From Falsihalocynthiibacter halioticoli (GTDB lineage: Bacteria > Pseudomonadota > Alphaproteobacteria > Rhodobacterales > Rhodobacteraceae), in assembly GCF_025802015.1 (NCBI RefSeq), contig NZ_JAOYFC010000001.1, forward strand, positions 1-64,000: 64,000 bases of DNA. Reading direction: 5' to 3'. The notes under the pieces are model-generated. The model was given only the letters and a program-made list of their open reading frames with translations, was not told the DNA's origin and did no database searches. Each line of letters begins with the position of its first letter. Positions within the stretch are counted from its first letter, which is position 1. Both the position numbers and the translations under genes were made by a program. Positions 52,815 through 62,231 of this stretch are shown piece after piece.

Positions 52815-53958
52815 TTTCCAGAGCATCGCAACGATGATGGCCGCGGTTCTTGATGATGAAGCCGGCTCTATCACACCGCCGATCGTGCAGACTTCGCTTT
52901 TTGCTTTCGAGAACTATCAGGCATTCGAAGACCGCATGGCGGGCCGCACCAACCAATCCGTTTATACGCGCGTACAAAACCCTACAGTTGCGGCTTTCGA
53001 AGGGTTAATGGCCAAAGCCGAGGGCGGCGAAGCTGCGGTGGGATTTGCCTCTGGCATTGCTGCAATTACGTCGACTCTGCTCGCATTCGTTAAGCCGGGC
53101 AGCAAGATCGCCTGCGTTGAGCATGTCTACCCTGATACTTATCGTTTTATGGAGCAAATCCTGCGCCCGTTCGGGATCGAGGTTAGCTATTATCCTGTTG
53201 AGGATTTCGAAGCTAACGCCGATTTGCTGGCCAACTTTGATATCGCCTATCTGGAGAGCCCCAGTTCGGTTGTTTTCACTCCGCTAAACCTAGCCTTGGT
53301 TGCAGAGCACGCGAAGCGGCACGACACACTGACAATCATCGATAACTCATGGGCAACGCCTGTGTTCCAGAACCCGCTGGCGCAAGGGATCGACATCGTG
53401 GTCCATTCGGCCTCGAAATACATTTCGGGCCATTCCGATACGGTAGCTGGCGTTACCATTTCATCGCAGGAGCATATTGCCGCAATCCGCGATCTTACCT
53501 TGCCGTTGCTTGGCGCCAAACTTGCGCCGTTCGAAGCATTTCTTCTGACGCGCGGCCTACGAACATTGAATGCGCGGATGATGCAACATCAGGCAACGGC
53601 GAACCTTTTCGTTGATCGCCTCGCAGCACTTCCACAAGTGCGCAAGATCAACAGCCCCGGCGCAAATGCTGTACCCGGTTTGACTGGGCGCTCCGGGCTT
53701 ATGTCCGTCGAGTTCGACGATAGCGTCGACATTCCAAAGTTTTCGGATGCACTGAGCCATTTCCGCCTTGGCGTGAGTTGGGGTGGCTTTGAAAGCCTCA
53801 TCCTTCCTGCGCGTGTCGGACTTGCACAGGCTGGGCCGAAAAACTCGATGCAAGCATTCGGTGTCTCTCCCAATCTGGTTCGGCTGAACCTCGGTTTGGA
53901 AGATGCAGAAGACCTTTGGGCCGACTTCGAAAAAGCCCTGAACCAAAGCGCGACCTAA
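52807..53958 (+). CDS. PLP-dependent lyase/synthase of the cystathionine gamma-lyase family
   Basis: A 383-residue Cys/Met-metabolism PLP enzyme. Active-site parts: YTRVQNPT (Tyr53, Arg55), SGIAAI, IIDNSWATP (the Asp that holds the PLP nitrogen) and the PLP lysine in HSASKYISGHSD (Lys204). The Cys of methionine gamma-lyase's LYGCT segment is absent; the matching stretch reads VYPDT. It would carry out beta- or gamma-elimination/replacement on an amino acid, releasing a 2-oxo acid. ATG 52807 has GGAGG seven bases upstream and overlaps the end of the GntR gene. Its position with a sugar importer and an E1 enzyme is unusual. Confidence 0.87.
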   Translation: MSDFQSIATMMAAVLDDEAGSITPPIVQTSLFAFENYQAFEDRMAGRTNQSVYTRVQNPTVAAFEGLMAKAEGGEAAVGFASGIAAITSTLLAFVKPGSKIACVEHVYPDTYRFMEQILRPFGIEVSYYPVEDFEANADLLANFDIAYLESPSSVVFTPLNLALVAEHAKRHDTLTIIDNSWATPVFQNPLAQGIDIVVHSASKYISGHSDTVAGVTISSQEHIAAIRDLTLPLLGAKLAPFEAFLLTRGLRTLNARMMQHQATANLFVDRLAALPQVRKINSPGANAVPGLTGRSGLMSVEFDDSVDIPKFSDALSHFRLGVSWGGFESLILPARVGLAQAGPKNSMQAFGVSPNLVRLNLGLEDAEDLWADFEKALNQSAT

Positions 53959-54003
53959 AGAAAAACAAGACGCTTATTTTATCACCACAAGGAGGATTTA
54001 ATC

Positions 54004-55263
54004 ATGAAACTCAAACTCGCTGGGCTCAGCACAGCCGCTATGCTGCTTGCAAGCAGTGCATTGGCGGAGACAACGCTTAAACTGGTTGAAGTTATCACCA
54101 GCCCAGAGCGCACAGAAGTGCTTCAGGGGCTTGTTGACCAGTACGAAGAGGCCAATCCTGACGTTACTGTCGAGATTGTCAGCCTTCCTTGGGGGCAGGC
54201 ATTTGAGAAGCTGGCGACAATGGTCGCTGGTGGCGATGTGCCTGACGTGGTCGAGATGCCAGACACATGGCAAGCGCTCTATGCCGGTTCGGGCCAACTC
54301 AAAAGCCTCACGGATCTTGTAGCTGGTTGGGAGCATGGCAGCACCCTAACTGACAAGACAGTCGCAATGGGTTCCCAAGCGGGCGATCTCTATATGATCC
54401 CTTATGGGTTCTATCTTCGTGCGATGTTCTACAACAAAAAGCTTCTCGCCGAAGCAGGCGTAGAGAATCCACCAGAGACAATGGAAGAATTTATGGCTGC
54501 TGCCGCGGCTGTTTCCGAACTCGACGGTAAGTCGGGCTACTGTCTGCGCGGCGGTCCTGGCGGTACGAATGGTTGGATCATGTTCGGCGCAACCATGAAC
54601 GGCACAAACGAATTCTTTACCGAAGATGGCAAGAGCCGGATCAACGAACCGGGCTCCGTCGAAGGTATTCAGTTCATGATGGATCTCTACCAGAAAGGGT
54701 ATGCACCCAAGGATTCCGTCAACTGGGGCTTTAACGAAATCGTTGCTGGTTTCTATTCCGGCACATGCGCATTCCTTGACCAAGACCCAGATGCGCTGAT
54801 CGCTATTTCCGAGCGGATGCCGGCAGAAGATTTTGCCGTTATTCCGATGCCTGTTGGTCCTTCTGGCAAAGCTTTCCCAACAATTGGGTTCGCGGGATGG
54901 TCGATCTTTGAATCCACAGAGCATGAAAAAGAAGCATTTGATCTTGTTGCGACTCTTTCTGCACCAGAGGCCAACGCCACATGGGCGAAACGCGTAGGGG
55001 TTATTCCAATCCACGAAGGCGCAGATCGTGACCCACACTTCCAAACAGAGCAGTTTGAAGGCTGGTTCAAGGAGCTGAACGGCGAGCAGTACGAACCGAC
55101 CATTATGCCGACATACCTCGAGCAATGGGGCTACTTCGCCAGCACACTTCTGCTGGAAACAAGTCAGGAAGCGCTCTTGGGTCAACGCACTGCGCAAGAA
55201 GTCGCAGATGAGTGGGCCGAGCTTCTGACCGAGGAATATGCTAAGTGGAAGGCAAAGCAGTGA
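54004..55263 (+). CDS. Carbohydrate ABC transporter substrate-binding protein
   Basis: A 419-residue family 1 extracellular solute-binding protein with a signal peptide (MKLKLAGLSTAAMLLASSALAE). EEANPDVTVEIVSLPWGQ, PDVVEMPDTWQALYAGSG and MIPYGFYLRAMFYNK are typical of sugar or sugar-like ligand binders. AAGGAGG lies upstream of the ATG. No hairpin separates it from the permease gene; its stop overlaps the next start (GTGA). Confidence 0.88.
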   Translation: MKLKLAGLSTAAMLLASSALAETTLKLVEVITSPERTEVLQGLVDQYEEANPDVTVEIVSLPWGQAFEKLATMVAGGDVPDVVEMPDTWQALYAGSGQLKSLTDLVAGWEHGSTLTDKTVAMGSQAGDLYMIPYGFYLRAMFYNKKLLAEAGVENPPETMEEFMAAAAAVSELDGKSGYCLRGGPGGTNGWIMFGATMNGTNEFFTEDGKSRINEPGSVEGIQFMMDLYQKGYAPKDSVNWGFNEIVAGFYSGTCAFLDQDPDALIAISERMPAEDFAVIPMPVGPSGKAFPTIGFAGWSIFESTEHEKEAFDLVATLSAPEANATWAKRVGVIPIHEGADRDPHFQTEQFEGWFKELNGEQYEPTIMPTYLEQWGYFASTLLLETSQEALLGQRTAQEVADEWAELLTEEYAKWKAKQ

Positions 55264-56195
55264 TCTCGCGTAAGCAAAACAACGTCATGCCCGGGGAAAC
55301 CCGGGCAAGACGCTCGCTTTACTGGCAGTATATGGTAGAGCCGTTTCTCTATCTGTCGCCAGCTATCGTGCTGATCGGGCTCGTGATGATGATCCCATTG
55401 GTGATCGGCATTTCCTATTCTTTTCAGTCGATAGAGCTATTGAATCCGTTCAACACAGGTTGGGTCGGATTTGAGAACTACATTGATCTTTGGGCCGACC
55501 GGAAATTCTGGATCGCTTTGGAAAACACCTTCTGGTGGACGTTCTGGTCAATCGCATTCCAGTTCTCGCTTGGCCTTGGGCTTGCGCTTTTGTTGAACAC
55601 AGACTTCTTCGGCAAAAAGCTTTTTCAGGCTCTCGTCTTCCTGCCATGGGCCGTTCCGACATTTCTTTCGGCGCTGACTTGGGCTTGGCTATTCAACCCG
55701 GTCATCGGTCCTCTCCCACATTGGCTCACTGCTCTTGGCATACTTTCAGAGCCATACAATATCATGGGCGACCCCGATCTTGCGATGTGGGGACCGATTG
55801 TCGCGAATATCTGGTTTGGCGTTCCGTTTTTCGCAATTACTCTGCTGGCCGCGCTCCAATCTATTCCCGGCGAACTTTATGAAGCTGCCGAAATTGATGG
55901 TGCTTCCGCGTGGCAATCCTTTACCAAAATTACACTGCCGTTTCTTGCTCCGATGATTGCGATCACGGTGATGCTTCGCACAATCTGGATTGCGAACTTT
56001 GCTGATCTGATCTTTGTGATGACAGGTGGCGGCCCCGCAAACTCAACGCAAATTCTCAGCTCGTATGTCTTTACAACCGCGTTCCGCAAACTGGATTTCG
56101 GCTATGCATCGGCGATTGCTGTAGCGCTTCTGGCAATTCTGCTCGTCTATGCAGTTTTTGTGCTCTGGCTGCGCAAAAAGCTGGTCAAGATTTGA
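55260..56195 (+). CDS. Carbohydrate ABC transporter permease (MalF/UgpA type)
   Basis: A 311-residue inner-membrane protein with six helices, EAA loop EAAEIDGASAWQSFTKITLP and the following GGGPANSTQILSSYVF. GTG 55260 overlaps the binding-protein stop (GTGA) with AAGG upstream; a GTG 15 bases earlier is possible. It pairs with the next gene. Confidence 0.88.
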   Translation: MISRKQNNVMPGETRARRSLYWQYMVEPFLYLSPAIVLIGLVMMIPLVIGISYSFQSIELLNPFNTGWVGFENYIDLWADRKFWIALENTFWWTFWSIAFQFSLGLGLALLLNTDFFGKKLFQALVFLPWAVPTFLSALTWAWLFNPVIGPLPHWLTALGILSEPYNIMGDPDLAMWGPIVANIWFGVPFFAITLLAALQSIPGELYEAAEIDGASAWQSFTKITLPFLAPMIAITVMLRTIWIANFADLIFVMTGGGPANSTQILSSYVFTTAFRKLDFGYASAIAVALLAILLVYAVFVLWLRKKLVKI

Positions 56196-56198
56196 GGT

Positions 56199-57041
56199 AT
56201 GGCCATGACACACTCACCCAAACCCGTCCTCGCTGTTGGTAAATACGCCGCACTTTTGGCTTACCTCAGCTTTGCGCTCTTTCCGCTGTATTGGCTGCTC
56301 AAGATCGCTGTGACTCCTGACCAGCTTATTTATACCGAAGGCACAAATCTCTGGCCCTCCGAGTTCACGTTCGACAACTTTCGTTCAGTCGTATTCCAAA
56401 CAGATTTCCTGTCCTACTTTGGGAACTCTCTCTATGTTTCTCTTGGTACGGCCGCTGTTACAACACTGGTTGCCGCCGGAGCGGGCTATGCGTTTTCGCG
56501 GTTCAACTTTGCGGGAAAGCGGCTGCTAATTGCAGTGATGCTTATCACCCAAATGTTCCCGCTCTTGATGATTATCGCGCCGATTTACAAGATCATCGCA
56601 GGCCTGGGCATGCTGAACTCGCTCACATCGCTGATCGTGGTTTATACCGCCTTCAATGTCCCATTCGCGACGTTTCTGATGCAATCCTTCTTTGACGGTA
56701 TTCCGAAAGACCTTGAAGAAGCGGCAATGATGGATGGGTGCTCCCGCTTTCAAGCGCTGTACAAAGTCATCTTTCCGCTCACGTTGCCTGGGCTTGGCGC
56801 AACCCTCGGGTTTGTTTTCACGGCTGCGTGGTCCGAGCTTCTCTTTGCGCTCATGCTGATCTCCAAGAACGAGGCAATGACCTTCCCCGTTGGGCTTCTG
56901 ACCTTCGTGTCCAAGTTCTCCGTGGATTGGGGGCAAATGATGGCCGCCGGTGTGCTGGCCCTTGTCCCAAGCTGTCTCTTCTTCATTTTCATTCAACGAT
57001 ACCTCGTGCAAGGGCTGACGTCCGGCGCGGTCAAAGGATAG
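56199..57041 (+). CDS. Carbohydrate ABC transporter permease (MalG/UgpE type)
   Basis: A 280-residue inner-membrane permease with six helices and EAA loop LEEAAMMDGCSRFQALYKVI (about residues 170-190). It begins three bases after the preceding stop and ends nine bases before the ATPase gene. Confidence 0.9.
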   Translation: MAMTHSPKPVLAVGKYAALLAYLSFALFPLYWLLKIAVTPDQLIYTEGTNLWPSEFTFDNFRSVVFQTDFLSYFGNSLYVSLGTAAVTTLVAAGAGYAFSRFNFAGKRLLIAVMLITQMFPLLMIIAPIYKIIAGLGMLNSLTSLIVVYTAFNVPFATFLMQSFFDGIPKDLEEAAMMDGCSRFQALYKVIFPLTLPGLGATLGFVFTAAWSELLFALMLISKNEAMTFPVGLLTFVSKFSVDWGQMMAAGVLALVPSCLFFIFIQRYLVQGLTSGAVKG

Positions 57042-57050
57042 GAGGCCGAA

Positions 57051-58130
57051 ATGGCACGAATTGAACTCAAGGACGTCAAGAAACGCTATGGATCGGTTGA
57101 GGTTCTTCGCGATGTGAACCTCGACATCGAGGACGGAGAATTCATTGTTCTTGTTGGTCCGTCCGGCTGTGGGAAGTCTACACTTCTGCGTATGATCGCA
57201 GGGCTAGAGCCGATCACGGGCGGGGATTTCCTGATCGATGGCAAACGAATGAACGATGTGCGCCCGCGTGACCGTGATATTGCGATGGTGTTTCAATCCT
57301 ACGCTCTTTACCCGCATATGGATGTGGCTCGGAACATGGGGTTTTCGATGGAAATCCGCAAAGACCCCGCCGCTGAACGCGCATCGCGCGTGAAAAAGGC
57401 CGCCGAAACGCTCGGCCTTACCGCCCTGACAGAGCGCCTCCCCAAGGCTCTGTCGGGCGGGCAGCGTCAACGCGTTGCCATGGGGCGCGCCATTATCCGT
57501 GATCCTCGTGCGTTTCTCTTTGATGAACCGCTCTCGAACCTCGACGCCGCGCTCCGTGTTGAGATGCGCCTTGAGATTGCGCGGCTGCACCAGAAGCTCG
57601 GCGCAACAATGATCTACGTGACCCACGATCAGGTCGAAGCGCTTACTCTGGCGGATCGTATCGTTGTGTTGAATGGGGGAGACATCCAGCAAGTCGGGAG
57701 CCCGCTTGAGCTCTATGAACGCCCCGCCAATAAATTCGTGGCGCAGTTCATTGGCTCACCAACAATGAATATCGTTCCCGTTACTGGCGGCGATGGTGAG
57801 GTCAAAACGGCGGATGGCTCGGTTATTAAGCTTCCCCATCTGCCGGACTGTGGCGCCGCGGTGGAACTTGGCATTCGACCCGAGCATATTGATGTGGTTG
57901 ACCCAAGTGAGGGCGATCTTATCGGGGTGGCTGATGTTGTGGAGCATTTGGGGTCGGATACGAATATCTTCACAGTTGTAGAGGGCTTAGGCCCGTTGAT
58001 GGTGCGCAAACATGGCAATATTCCAGCCAAATCAGGTGATCGCCTAGGTCTACGCATCCAACCTGAAAATGCCCATATTTTTGGTCCTGACGGCCGCGCG
58101 CTGCGACGGGTTCTGGAGAAAGTAGGCTGA
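57051..58130 (+). CDS. Carbohydrate ABC transporter ATP-binding protein (UgpC/MsmK type)
   Basis: A 359-residue ATPase: Walker A GPSGCGKS, MVFQSYALYPHM, signature LSGGQRQR, Walker B FLFDEP/SNLDA, switch His in VTHDQVEA, and a C-terminal TOBE domain. AGGAGG precedes the ATG. It drives the importer encoded by the three preceding genes. Confidence 0.92.
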   Translation: MARIELKDVKKRYGSVEVLRDVNLDIEDGEFIVLVGPSGCGKSTLLRMIAGLEPITGGDFLIDGKRMNDVRPRDRDIAMVFQSYALYPHMDVARNMGFSMEIRKDPAAERASRVKKAAETLGLTALTERLPKALSGGQRQRVAMGRAIIRDPRAFLFDEPLSNLDAALRVEMRLEIARLHQKLGATMIYVTHDQVEALTLADRIVVLNGGDIQQVGSPLELYERPANKFVAQFIGSPTMNIVPVTGGDGEVKTADGSVIKLPHLPDCGAAVELGIRPEHIDVVDPSEGDLIGVADVVEHLGSDTNIFTVVEGLGPLMVRKHGNIPAKSGDRLGLRIQPENAHIFGPDGRALRRVLEKVG

Positions 58131-58131
58131 T

Positions 58132-60507
58132 ATGGCGGAAGCGGAGAACACATACCTCAAGGCAATGGAAAGCCGCCTTATGTGGCTTTCTCATTGGATG
58201 ATCCACAACGCCAACAACGTGCGCCCAAAGGTGGACGGCATCAAGATCGGTGGACACCAAGCAAGCTCTGCGTCGATGGTTTCGATTATGACTGCGCTCT
58301 ATTTCTCTGCTCTTCGGCCAGAGGACCGTGTCGCAGTCAAGCCCCACGCATCCCCGATATTCCATGCGATGCAGTACATGATGGGGAACCAAACACTCGA
58401 GAAAATGCAGAACTTCCGTGGTTTTGACGGGGTGCAATCCTATCCCAGCCGCACGAAGGATATTGATGATGTGGATTTCTCAACGGGCTCTGTGGGGCTT
58501 GGTGTTGCTATCACTGCATTCTCATCAATCATTCAGGATTATATTGCCGCAAAGACTTGGGGCGATGGATTGCCGCTTGGGCGGCATGTTGCGCTCGTTG
58601 GCGATGCCGAACTTGATGAAGGGAACGTTTATGAAGCCCTTCAAGAAGGGTGGAAGAACGATCTTCGCAATTGCTGGTGGATTATTGATTACAACCGGCA
58701 ATCACTTGACGGCATCGTGCGCGAAGGACTGTTTGAGCGGGTTGAGAAAATTTTTGATGCCTTCGGTTGGAACGTCATCCGCATCAAATACGGCGTTCTT
58801 CAACAGGCGGCATTCAAAGAAGAGGGTGGCGAGAAACTACGCGAGTGGATAGATGCCTGCCCCAACCAACAATATTCCGCTCTGACTTATCAAGGCGGGG
58901 CTGTTTGGCGAAAACACCTGATGGATGATCTTGGCGATCAAGGGCCGGTTACCGCACTCATCGAAAAGCGCAGTGACGATGAACTCGCTGCGCTCATGGA
59001 AAACCTCGGCGGCAACTGCGTACAAACGATGGCTGATGTTTTTCAAAGCGTCAAAGACGATCGGCCAACCTGCTTCCTTGCTTATACGATCAAGGGCTGG
59101 GGAACGCCGATTGCAGGGCACAAAGACAATCACGGCGGGCTGATGACCAAAGCGCAGATGGCGGATTGGCAGAAGCAGATGAATGTCCCGGACGGGCAGG
59201 AATGGGAAAAGTTTGCCACAGTCTCTGATCCTGAAGCGCTTCAAAAATGGATGGATCAGGTGCCGTTCTTTGCCGAGGGCACGCGGCGATACACTGATGA
59301 GACACTTACTGTTCCAAAGATCGAGATGTCGAGCGATCGCGAAATTTCAACGCAAATGGCTTTTGGGAAAATCCTTGATGACCTTTCCAAAGGAGATAGC
59401 GACCTCGCCAACCGTATCGTCACGACCTCGCCGGATGTGACAGGAACCACCAATCTCGGACCATGGGTGAACCGGCGCAAACTCTTTGCCCGCGAGGCCC
59501 AAGCCGACGCATTCATTGAGCATCGCATACCTTCAACCGCGAAGTGGGAATTCACGCCTGAAGGCCAGCATATCGAGCTTGGCATAGCCGAGATGAATCT
59601 GTTCCTATTGTTGGGTGCTGCTGGGCTGTCTCATTCGCTGTTTGGCAAACGGCTTATCCCGATTGGCACGCTTTATGACCCCTTCGTTTCGCGCGGTCTC
59701 GATGCGTTGAACTATGCCTGTTATCAGGACGCGCGCTTTATGGTTGTGGGCACACCTTCGGGCGTAACGCTTGCCCCCGAAGGCGGCGCGCACCAATCCA
59801 TTGGAACGCCTTTGATCGGCATGAGCCAGGATGGGCTTGCTGCTTTTGAGCCTGCTTTTGCGGATGAACTTGCTGCAATCATGGAATGGTCATTCTCTTA
59901 CCTTCAGCGCAACGGCGAAGGTGATCCAGACGAACGCACATGGTTGCGCGATGAGACTGGTGGTTCTGTCTATCTGCGGCTTTCAACCAATCCAATCGAG
60001 CAGCCGGGCAAGCGGCCCGATCCGGACTGGAAACAGGGCGCGGTTGATGGCGCCTATTGGTTGCGCCGACCGGGCCCGAATTGTGAGGTTGTTATCGCCT
60101 ATCAGGGCAGCGTGGCACCTGAAGCGATCCGTGCGGCAGGACATCTTGCGGAAACGCGCCGCGATATTGGGGTGCTGGCAATTACATCTGCAGACCGCCT
60201 TAATGCTGGCTGGACCGCTGCCCAACGCGCGCGTGCGCGTGGCCAATCAAACGCGACAAGCCACATTGAGCGACTAATGCAGGAGCTCCCGCCACATTGT
60301 CAGTTGCTGACTGTGATTGATGGTCATCCGGCAACGCTTTCTTGGCTCGGCGCCGTTCAGGGGCATCGAACAATACCCCTTGGCGTTGAACATTTTGGCC
60401 AGACGGGAACGATCAATGATCTTTATCGCCATTTTGGTATTGATGCCGATAGCATCATCCAAAAGATCAACGGTCTAACTCCGGGCCGCAAGGTCAAAAG
60501 GGTCTAG
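58132..60507 (+). CDS. AceE/MdeB-like thiamine-diphosphate E1 enzyme
   Basis: A 791-residue homodimer-type 2-oxo-acid dehydrogenase E1/transketolase-fold protein, shorter than AceE (about 890). It shows GGHQASSAS (residues 40-48), KPHASPIFHA (His72), the ThDP site GDAELDEGNVYEAL to N188, YTIKGWG, and HIELGIAEMN with the acid that activates the cofactor. One AceE histidine (in YPHP) is Ser here (YPSR, residues 104-107). AceE works with E2 and E3, but no such genes are in the window. Pseudomonas mdeB, beside methionine gamma-lyase mdeA, is a known case of an AceE-like gene next to a PLP lyase gene. Its ATG is two bases after the ATPase stop. Confidence 0.88.
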   Translation: MAEAENTYLKAMESRLMWLSHWMIHNANNVRPKVDGIKIGGHQASSASMVSIMTALYFSALRPEDRVAVKPHASPIFHAMQYMMGNQTLEKMQNFRGFDGVQSYPSRTKDIDDVDFSTGSVGLGVAITAFSSIIQDYIAAKTWGDGLPLGRHVALVGDAELDEGNVYEALQEGWKNDLRNCWWIIDYNRQSLDGIVREGLFERVEKIFDAFGWNVIRIKYGVLQQAAFKEEGGEKLREWIDACPNQQYSALTYQGGAVWRKHLMDDLGDQGPVTALIEKRSDDELAALMENLGGNCVQTMADVFQSVKDDRPTCFLAYTIKGWGTPIAGHKDNHGGLMTKAQMADWQKQMNVPDGQEWEKFATVSDPEALQKWMDQVPFFAEGTRRYTDETLTVPKIEMSSDREISTQMAFGKILDDLSKGDSDLANRIVTTSPDVTGTTNLGPWVNRRKLFAREAQADAFIEHRIPSTAKWEFTPEGQHIELGIAEMNLFLLLGAAGLSHSLFGKRLIPIGTLYDPFVSRGLDALNYACYQDARFMVVGTPSGVTLAPEGGAHQSIGTPLIGMSQDGLAAFEPAFADELAAIMEWSFSYLQRNGEGDPDERTWLRDETGGSVYLRLSTNPIEQPGKRPDPDWKQGAVDGAYWLRRPGPNCEVVIAYQGSVAPEAIRAAGHLAETRRDIGVLAITSADRLNAGWTAAQRARARGQSNATSHIERLMQELPPHCQLLTVIDGHPATLSWLGAVQGHRTIPLGVEHFGQTGTINDLYRHFGIDADSIIQKINGLTPGRKVKRV

Positions 60508-60528
60508 GAATTTTAAGCGTCGCTCAAC

Positions 60529-61281
60529 TCAAACCGTCAGTATGACCCGTCTTCCTTCGATTTCGGCTACATCGACTTTTGTGTTGTAGAGGTCGGATAG
60601 CCCTTCGTTGGTAAGTACATATTCTGGTTTTCCGGAGCTATGGAGCTGGCCGTCCTTGAGTGCGATGACGTGGTCGCAATGGTTTGCAGCTATGCTTAAA
60701 TCGTGAAGGACAATCGCAACCGTTCGCCCCATTTCAATCTCTTCGCGCGCAACTCGCATGACAGTTCGGGCGTGCGTGATGTCAAGATTGTTAAGAGGTT
60801 CATCAAGTAATACGACATCACCCGTTTGCGCCAATACCATGCCTAACAATGCGCGCTGGCGCTGGCCGCCCGACAGCGTATCGAGGTATCGATCTGCGAA
60901 TTCCGAGAGATCAAGGCGCGCGATTGCTTGCTCTATGATCAGCAAATCAGCACCGGTTGGCCGGCCCTGTGTGTGGGGGTAGCGGCCAAAAGAAATCAGA
61001 TCCCGAACGCTCAGCCGCGGAGTAATCGGTGTGCTTTGTCGGAAAATAGACAAGCGTTTTGCCAAAGAGGCAGTTGCGATATCGCCAATTGGAAAGCCGT
61101 CAAAAAGGATTTCACCGGAGTGGATAGGCGTTAGGCGGCCCATGGCTGTCAGAAGTGTTGATTTGCCCGCTCCATTGGGGCCGACAATTCCCGTCAATTT
61201 ACCTTTCGGCAGAGAAAGGGTCATGTTGCGTAGAATCTTGGTGCCGTCAAACGCCACTGCCAGATTTCGAACTTCAATCAT
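60529..61281 (-). CDS. Ferric-siderophore ABC transporter ATP-binding protein
   Basis: A 250-residue FecE/FepC-type ATPase: Walker A GPNGAGKST, Q-loop FRQSTPI, signature LSGGQRQR, Walker B VVLLDEP/NNLD, switch His in VLHDLSIA. The ATG overlaps the stop of the upstream permease gene (ATGA). Last gene of the siderophore operon. Confidence 0.92.
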   Translation of the reverse strand: MIEVRNLAVAFDGTKILRNMTLSLPKGKLTGIVGPNGAGKSTLLTAMGRLTPIHSGEILFDGFPIGDIATASLAKRLSIFRQSTPITPRLSVRDLISFGRYPHTQGRPTGADLLIIEQAIARLDLSEFADRYLDTLSGGQRQRALLGMVLAQTGDVVLLDEPLNNLDITHARTVMRVAREEIEMGRTVAIVLHDLSIAANHCDHVIALKDGQLHSSGKPEYVLTNEGLSDLYNTKVDVAEIEGRRVILTV

Positions 61282-62231
61282 CGCGTTTTCCTAGTGAAAA
61301 GGAGCAAGAGGAATGTGATGCCGCCAATTGCTTCAATCACCACCGCGACAGAGGTTTGTAGAGATAGAACCCGTTCGAAAAGGGTTTGAGAAGCAATGAG
61401 TAATCCTGCGCCAATGATGCAGGATGCGGGCAAGAGATATTGGTGGCGCCATGTGCCGATCAGCTTGTGGCTAAGTGCGGCGATCAAAAGACCGTAAAAA
61501 TAGACAGGGCCGATGAGTGCCGTAGAACTGGAAACAAGCAATGCGATTACGGCGAGTAGTTTCTTTGTCTCGCGCTCGTAATCAACACCCAAGCCCTTGG
61601 CGGCGTCCCGCCCGAGCGCCATTATGTCGAGCCGTTTGTGAATGGACATCAACCATACAAAACATGCCGCTGTCAGGACGAATGTTATCCAAGTCAGCTC
61701 AACGTTAACCGCGTTGAAACTCGCGAAGTTTGCCTGTTGGATGACAGAAAACTCCGAAGGATCAATAAGCCGGTTAATAAGCGATGTGATTGAACGAAAG
61801 AGCACACCAAGTATCAGACCCGTCAACACCATTCGGCCGATATCATGCACGCCGCGCAACACCATTCCGAAAAGGGCGAGTGCTGCTGCCGTCATGAATA
61901 CTGATTCCACAGTAAATTTCATGACCGGATCAATTGACGCGTATCCCACGCCGCCAATGGTGAAAACCAGTGATGTTTGAATAAGTATATAGAGCGCGTC
62001 AAACCCCATGATTGACGGTGTCAAAATTCGGTTGGCAGTTAGAGTTTGGAAAACCATTGTCGAGAGCGCGACCGAAGTGGCGAACGTAATGAGCGCTAGG
62101 GCTTTGATCCCGCGGAATGGCAAGACAAATCCCCAGTTGCCCCGTGATTCCAGTGTCATGAATGCAAGCAATGCAAAAACTGCCAATGTCGCAAGGACTG
62201 CGAGGCGCGAAGGTAAGCTTAGATTATCCAT
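61278..62231 (-). CDS. Ferric-siderophore ABC transporter permease (FecCD family)
   Basis: A 317-residue integral membrane protein with about 9-10 helices of the FecCD type, closer to the CeuC/VctG branch (catechol-type siderophores) than to FepG. The ATG at 62231 overlaps the end of the first permease gene by eight bases; an ATG at 62246 would extend it by five residues. Confidence 0.85.
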   Translation of the reverse strand: MDNLSLPSRLAVLATLAVFALLAFMTLESRGNWGFVLPFRGIKALALITFATSVALSTMVFQTLTANRILTPSIMGFDALYILIQTSLVFTIGGVGYASIDPVMKFTVESVFMTAAALALFGMVLRGVHDIGRMVLTGLILGVLFRSITSLINRLIDPSEFSVIQQANFASFNAVNVELTWITFVLTAACFVWLMSIHKRLDIMALGRDAAKGLGVDYERETKKLLAVIALLVSSSTALIGPVYFYGLLIAALSHKLIGTWRHQYLLPASCIIGAGLLIASQTLFERVLSLQTSVAVVIEAIGGITFLLLLFTRKTR

